NCBI GenBank assembly: GCA_015233515.1
Contig: JADFXS010000091.1
Span: 1-9,648 of the forward strand
Direction: 5' to 3'
DNA length: 9,648 bases
DNA from: Deltaproteobacteria bacterium
GTDB lineage: Bacteria > Desulfobacterota > Desulfarculia > Adiutricales > JAGVGV01
Positions 7,860-9,648 of this stretch are shown piece by piece (within the stretch, counting starts at the first letter, position 1; each line of letters opens with the position of its first letter). The position numbers and the translations under genes are program-made. The notes beneath the pieces are model-generated. The model had not been told where the DNA came from, searched no databases, and worked only from the letters and a program-made list of their open reading frames with translations.

Positions 7860-7933
7860 ATAAGGCTATCCGGATAACTCCGCCAGCCACAATATACCGT
7901 CATCCCCGTGATTGCGAGAAGTGCTAAAATATA

Positions 7934-7962
7934 TTGACGAAATAACAAATATGGTATATTAT
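7934..7962 (+). promoter_or_regulatory. Near-consensus sigma70-type promoter
   Basis: TTGACG at 7934-7939 and TATTAT at 7957-7962 are separated by exactly 17 nt, with 5 of 6 matches in each box. The surroundings are AT-rich (15 G/C in 7921-7980). The start would be near 7969. It lies after the terminator and facing the 8163 gene, so it probably drives the second plus-strand unit. Confidence 0.65.
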
Positions 7963-7968
7963 CAGAGG

Positions 7969-8162
7969 GATAAGATAATTACAAGCGTTTTTTCAGCTTG
8001 TAATGAGGCGAGCCATTAAAATCGAGACCAAGACTTAACAACCTCCGAAGCGGAGAATAAATGAATGTTTAACCTCAACTCATGTTTTCTGTTCAATATT
8101 CTTCCATCTTGAAGGAAAATTTTTATTGAGTCTTGTCAATTCAGTAAATAGAGAAATTTTAA
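7969..8162 (+). other. Long 5' leader with hairpins upstream of the methyltransferase gene
   Basis: If transcription begins near 7969, about 190 nt are transcribed before ATG 8163. The leader holds a perfect 9-bp stem with a 9-nt U-rich loop (7978-7986 with 7996-8004). A second perfect 5-bp stem with an AAG triloop lies at 8043-8055. Neither is followed by a T-run, so neither looks like a terminator. A GGAG just before an ATG at 8061 would open only a three-codon frame. I recognise no riboswitch class. The segment may be an untranslated regulatory leader or simply spacer DNA at a recombination joint. Confidence 0.4.
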
Positions 8163-9137
8163 ATGACCAAGCTTCCCTGCCCTGTTTGTGGTTTTAACAC
8201 TTTTTTCGCAACCGACCGCATAGTGGATATAGCCCCTACCCTGGTTAGCTGGGAAGAGACACTAAAAATCGTTTTTGACGCTTCCGTCTGGACCTATTAT
8301 GATCGACCCGAATTTAGAAGAATAACACTTTATCGCTGCTGGAATTGCCAATTTGCCCAATTTAGACCCGTGGCGGTGGGAATAGAAGCGTTTTATCGAG
8401 CCATAAGCGCCATGGATAATCATATAGAGACAAAATGGGAAATTCAACAGGCGCTTATCGATATAAACAACATTGGAGCTCGCAGAGTTTTAGACGTGGG
8501 GTGTGGGAGTGGATTTTTCCTGGACACTTTACGCCGTAGCAATCCTGCGATAAAAGGAGCGGGCTATGACGCAAACTCTAGTATTATCGAGCTAATCGCC
8601 GAGAAAGGTTATTCGGTTTTATTAAAACCCGGAGAAACAGATGCCATCTATTATCAGTCATTCGACGCCATCTGCTTATTTCAAATAATTGAACACATTG
8701 AAGACCCTCTGAGCTTTATCGACCAATTCCTCCAATATCTTAAACCAGGCGGATTATTTATTATCAGTGCTCCGGATTGTGACGGCCCGATTAAACACTT
8801 CAGCAATGCACTCACCGAGATACCCCCACACCATGTTTCGCAATGGCAAGAAACGTCTTTCCAAGCCGCGCTTCAACGTACAGGCCTTAGCCGGATTACC
8901 GTCAAGCGAGAACCACTACCGATCTATTTATGGGACTCGTATTTACCGGTAATTTGGGATCAAGATATTTGGCCGGCCAAACTATTCCGTCCCGCGGCTC
9001 GAAGATTAAAAATGAATACATCCCAGGAAATCAATTGGGTCATTAGTAAATTGAAATCCAAAGGTATAACTCAATTACACGGCGTGACGGGTCATACGGT
9101 ATATGCGACAGCGGTCAAGCCACTCGCCGAGCCATAA
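8163..9137 (+). CDS. Class I SAM-dependent methyltransferase with N-terminal zinc-ribbon cysteines
   Basis: This is 324 residues. An in-frame TAA directly precedes the ATG (8160-8162), so translation cannot start earlier. The Shine-Dalgarno is weak (GAGA about 10 nt upstream). Two CxxC pairs, C6/C9 and C59/C62, suggest a zinc ribbon, but about 49 residues separate them, longer than usual. RVLDVGCGSGFF at 108-119 is SAM motif I, D136 in GYDANSS is the expected ribose-binding acid, and EHIEDPLSFI with LKPGGLFIIS (193-202) are motifs typical of Methyltransf_11/23 enzymes in polysaccharide clusters. PPHHVSQW at 221-228 is a common conserved element after the fold. There is no membrane segment. 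It should methylate a sugar or sugar-nucleotide in the same pathway, but the target cannot be read from sequence. The next gene begins 13 bp later, so the two form an operon. Base composition is more AT-rich than the genes to the left. Confidence 0.92.
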   Translation: MTKLPCPVCGFNTFFATDRIVDIAPTLVSWEETLKIVFDASVWTYYDRPEFRRITLYRCWNCQFAQFRPVAVGIEAFYRAISAMDNHIETKWEIQQALIDINNIGARRVLDVGCGSGFFLDTLRRSNPAIKGAGYDANSSIIELIAEKGYSVLLKPGETDAIYYQSFDAICLFQIIEHIEDPLSFIDQFLQYLKPGGLFIISAPDCDGPIKHFSNALTEIPPHHVSQWQETSFQAALQRTGLSRITVKREPLPIYLWDSYLPVIWDQDIWPAKLFRPAARRLKMNTSQEINWVISKLKSKGITQLHGVTGHTVYATAVKPLAEP

Positions 9138-9150
9138 TCCTGAGGAGACC

Positions 9151-9648
9151 ATGAACAGTACACCCCAAAATCATGAAGAAATCCAGCAGCCAGGAAATTC
9201 CTCGAGAATTCTTAATATGGGTATAAGATTTATCCATAAAATTGTTCACATTTTAAAAAATGGTGTTCAATCTTTAAAATTCATTTATAGACTACCGCAC
9301 TTTTATAATTATATAGAATTGAAACTATCAATCCAAGAAAGTATGCTTTTAAATCAGTCGACTTTGCTTTCAAACAAATTTGAAAACATTCTTGTCGAAT
9401 TGCAGCGCCATATAACCAAAACTGAAGAATCGATCACGGAACTAAAAGAACACCTGGTTCAACTGGACGAGGACTACGTCAATTCCTTGGCTACTGTTTT
9501 CAACCAACAAAATGAAATATTAAATTCGATATGGTCGTCAGAAAAAGCTTCCTCTAAAATCACTGAAGGTTGTATAGTTTCTACTGTTGAATCTATATTT
9601 GAAAATGATGCTTTTCCCGATCGACCCAAAATCTTGTTTATCGGCTAT
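9151..9648 (+). CDS. Coiled-coil-like protein, probable methyltransferase N-terminus, cut by window edge
   Basis: The frame is open from ATG 9151 to the last base: 166 codons without a stop. GAGGAG at 9142-9147 is a strong ribosome site, and the gene starts 13 bp after the methyltransferase stop. Residues 1-60 are basic and partly amphipathic (IRFIHKIVHILK). About 65-130 is a helical, coiled-coil-like stretch rich in Glu, Gln, Leu and Asn (FENILVELQR, ESITELKEHLVQL). The visible end, RPKILFIGY, looks like the first beta strand and glycine turn of a Rossmann fold, so a SAM-dependent methyltransferase or other nucleotide-binding domain probably follows. That assignment is inference; the deciding residues lie outside the window. 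The gene is much more AT-rich than the rest: 30 of 120 bases are G/C in 9241-9360. Confidence 0.8.
   Translation, partial: MNSTPQNHEEIQQPGNSSRILNMGIRFIHKIVHILKNGVQSLKFIYRLPHFYNYIELKLSIQESMLLNQSTLLSNKFENILVELQRHITKTEESITELKEHLVQLDEDYVNSLATVFNQQNEILNSIWSSEKASSKITEGCIVSTVESIFENDAFPDRPKILFIGY

Noticed and set aside
7867..7876. Perfect 10-bp palindrome TATCCGGATA
   Set aside because: Too short and single-copy to call an operator; expected by chance at this scale.
7901..7924. String resembling the end of a dispersed repeat (GTCATCCCCGTGATTGCGAG)
   Set aside because: Only a partial likeness to common intergenic repeats, with no second arm and no other copy in the window.
8061..8072. GGAG followed by ATG in the leader, possible leader peptide
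   Set aside because: The frame is only three codons long (ATG AAT GTT TAA) with no regulatory codon run.
1..9648. CRISPR, tRNA, insertion sequences, integrase, attachment sites
   Set aside because: I looked for repeat-spacer arrays, cloverleaf-like segments, transposase motifs and terminal inverted repeats and found none.

Overview
This window is part of a surface-polysaccharide (O-antigen, capsule or exopolysaccharide type) biosynthesis region. Every recognisable gene is a glycosyltransferase or an S-adenosylmethionine (SAM) dependent methyltransferase. I see no tRNA, rRNA, insertion sequence, integrase or CRISPR array. The genes have Shine-Dalgarno-type starts and moderate-to-high GC in the left and centre. 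The families point to a Gram-negative bacterium; a deltaproteobacterial (Desulfobacterota) type host is a guess from general feel, not a demonstrated placement.

Layout. Three genes lie on the minus strand (1-4860). In transcription order they are a small arginine-rich protein of unknown function (4860-4387), a GT4 glycosyltransferase with a WcaC-like cysteine cluster (4390-3146), and a very large multidomain glycosyltransferase (3088 to beyond the left edge). I read the large gene codon by codon: it is one uninterrupted frame of 1029 codons. It holds an unrecognised N-terminal domain, a GT4 domain, a GT2 domain and a C-terminal region that runs out of the window. The small gene and the GT4 gene share an ATGA overlap.

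A 577-bp divergent intergenic region (4861-5437) separates these from the plus-strand genes. It contains a plausible minus-strand promoter.

The plus strand starts with a methyltransferase that has an N-terminal coiled coil built from a 31-residue tandem duplication (5438-6604). A second GT-B/GT4 glycosyltransferase follows 21 bp later (6626-7807) and ends in a strong intrinsic terminator (7809-7859). A near-consensus promoter at 7934-7962 starts a second plus-strand unit with a leader of about 190 nt. That unit contains a zinc-ribbon methyltransferase (8163-9137) and the first 166 codons of an AT-rich gene that is coiled-coil-like and seems to be entering a Rossmann-type domain at the right edge (9151 onward).

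Working together: the glycosyltransferases would assemble a repeat unit or chain on a lipid carrier at the cytoplasmic face of the membrane, and the methyltransferases would modify sugars or cap the chain. The most interesting idea is that one or both coiled-coil proteins act as chain-capping or length-setting factors, by analogy with WbdD of E. coli O9a. That is an inference from architecture only. No polymerase of the Wzy type, flippase or ABC transporter is visible in the window.
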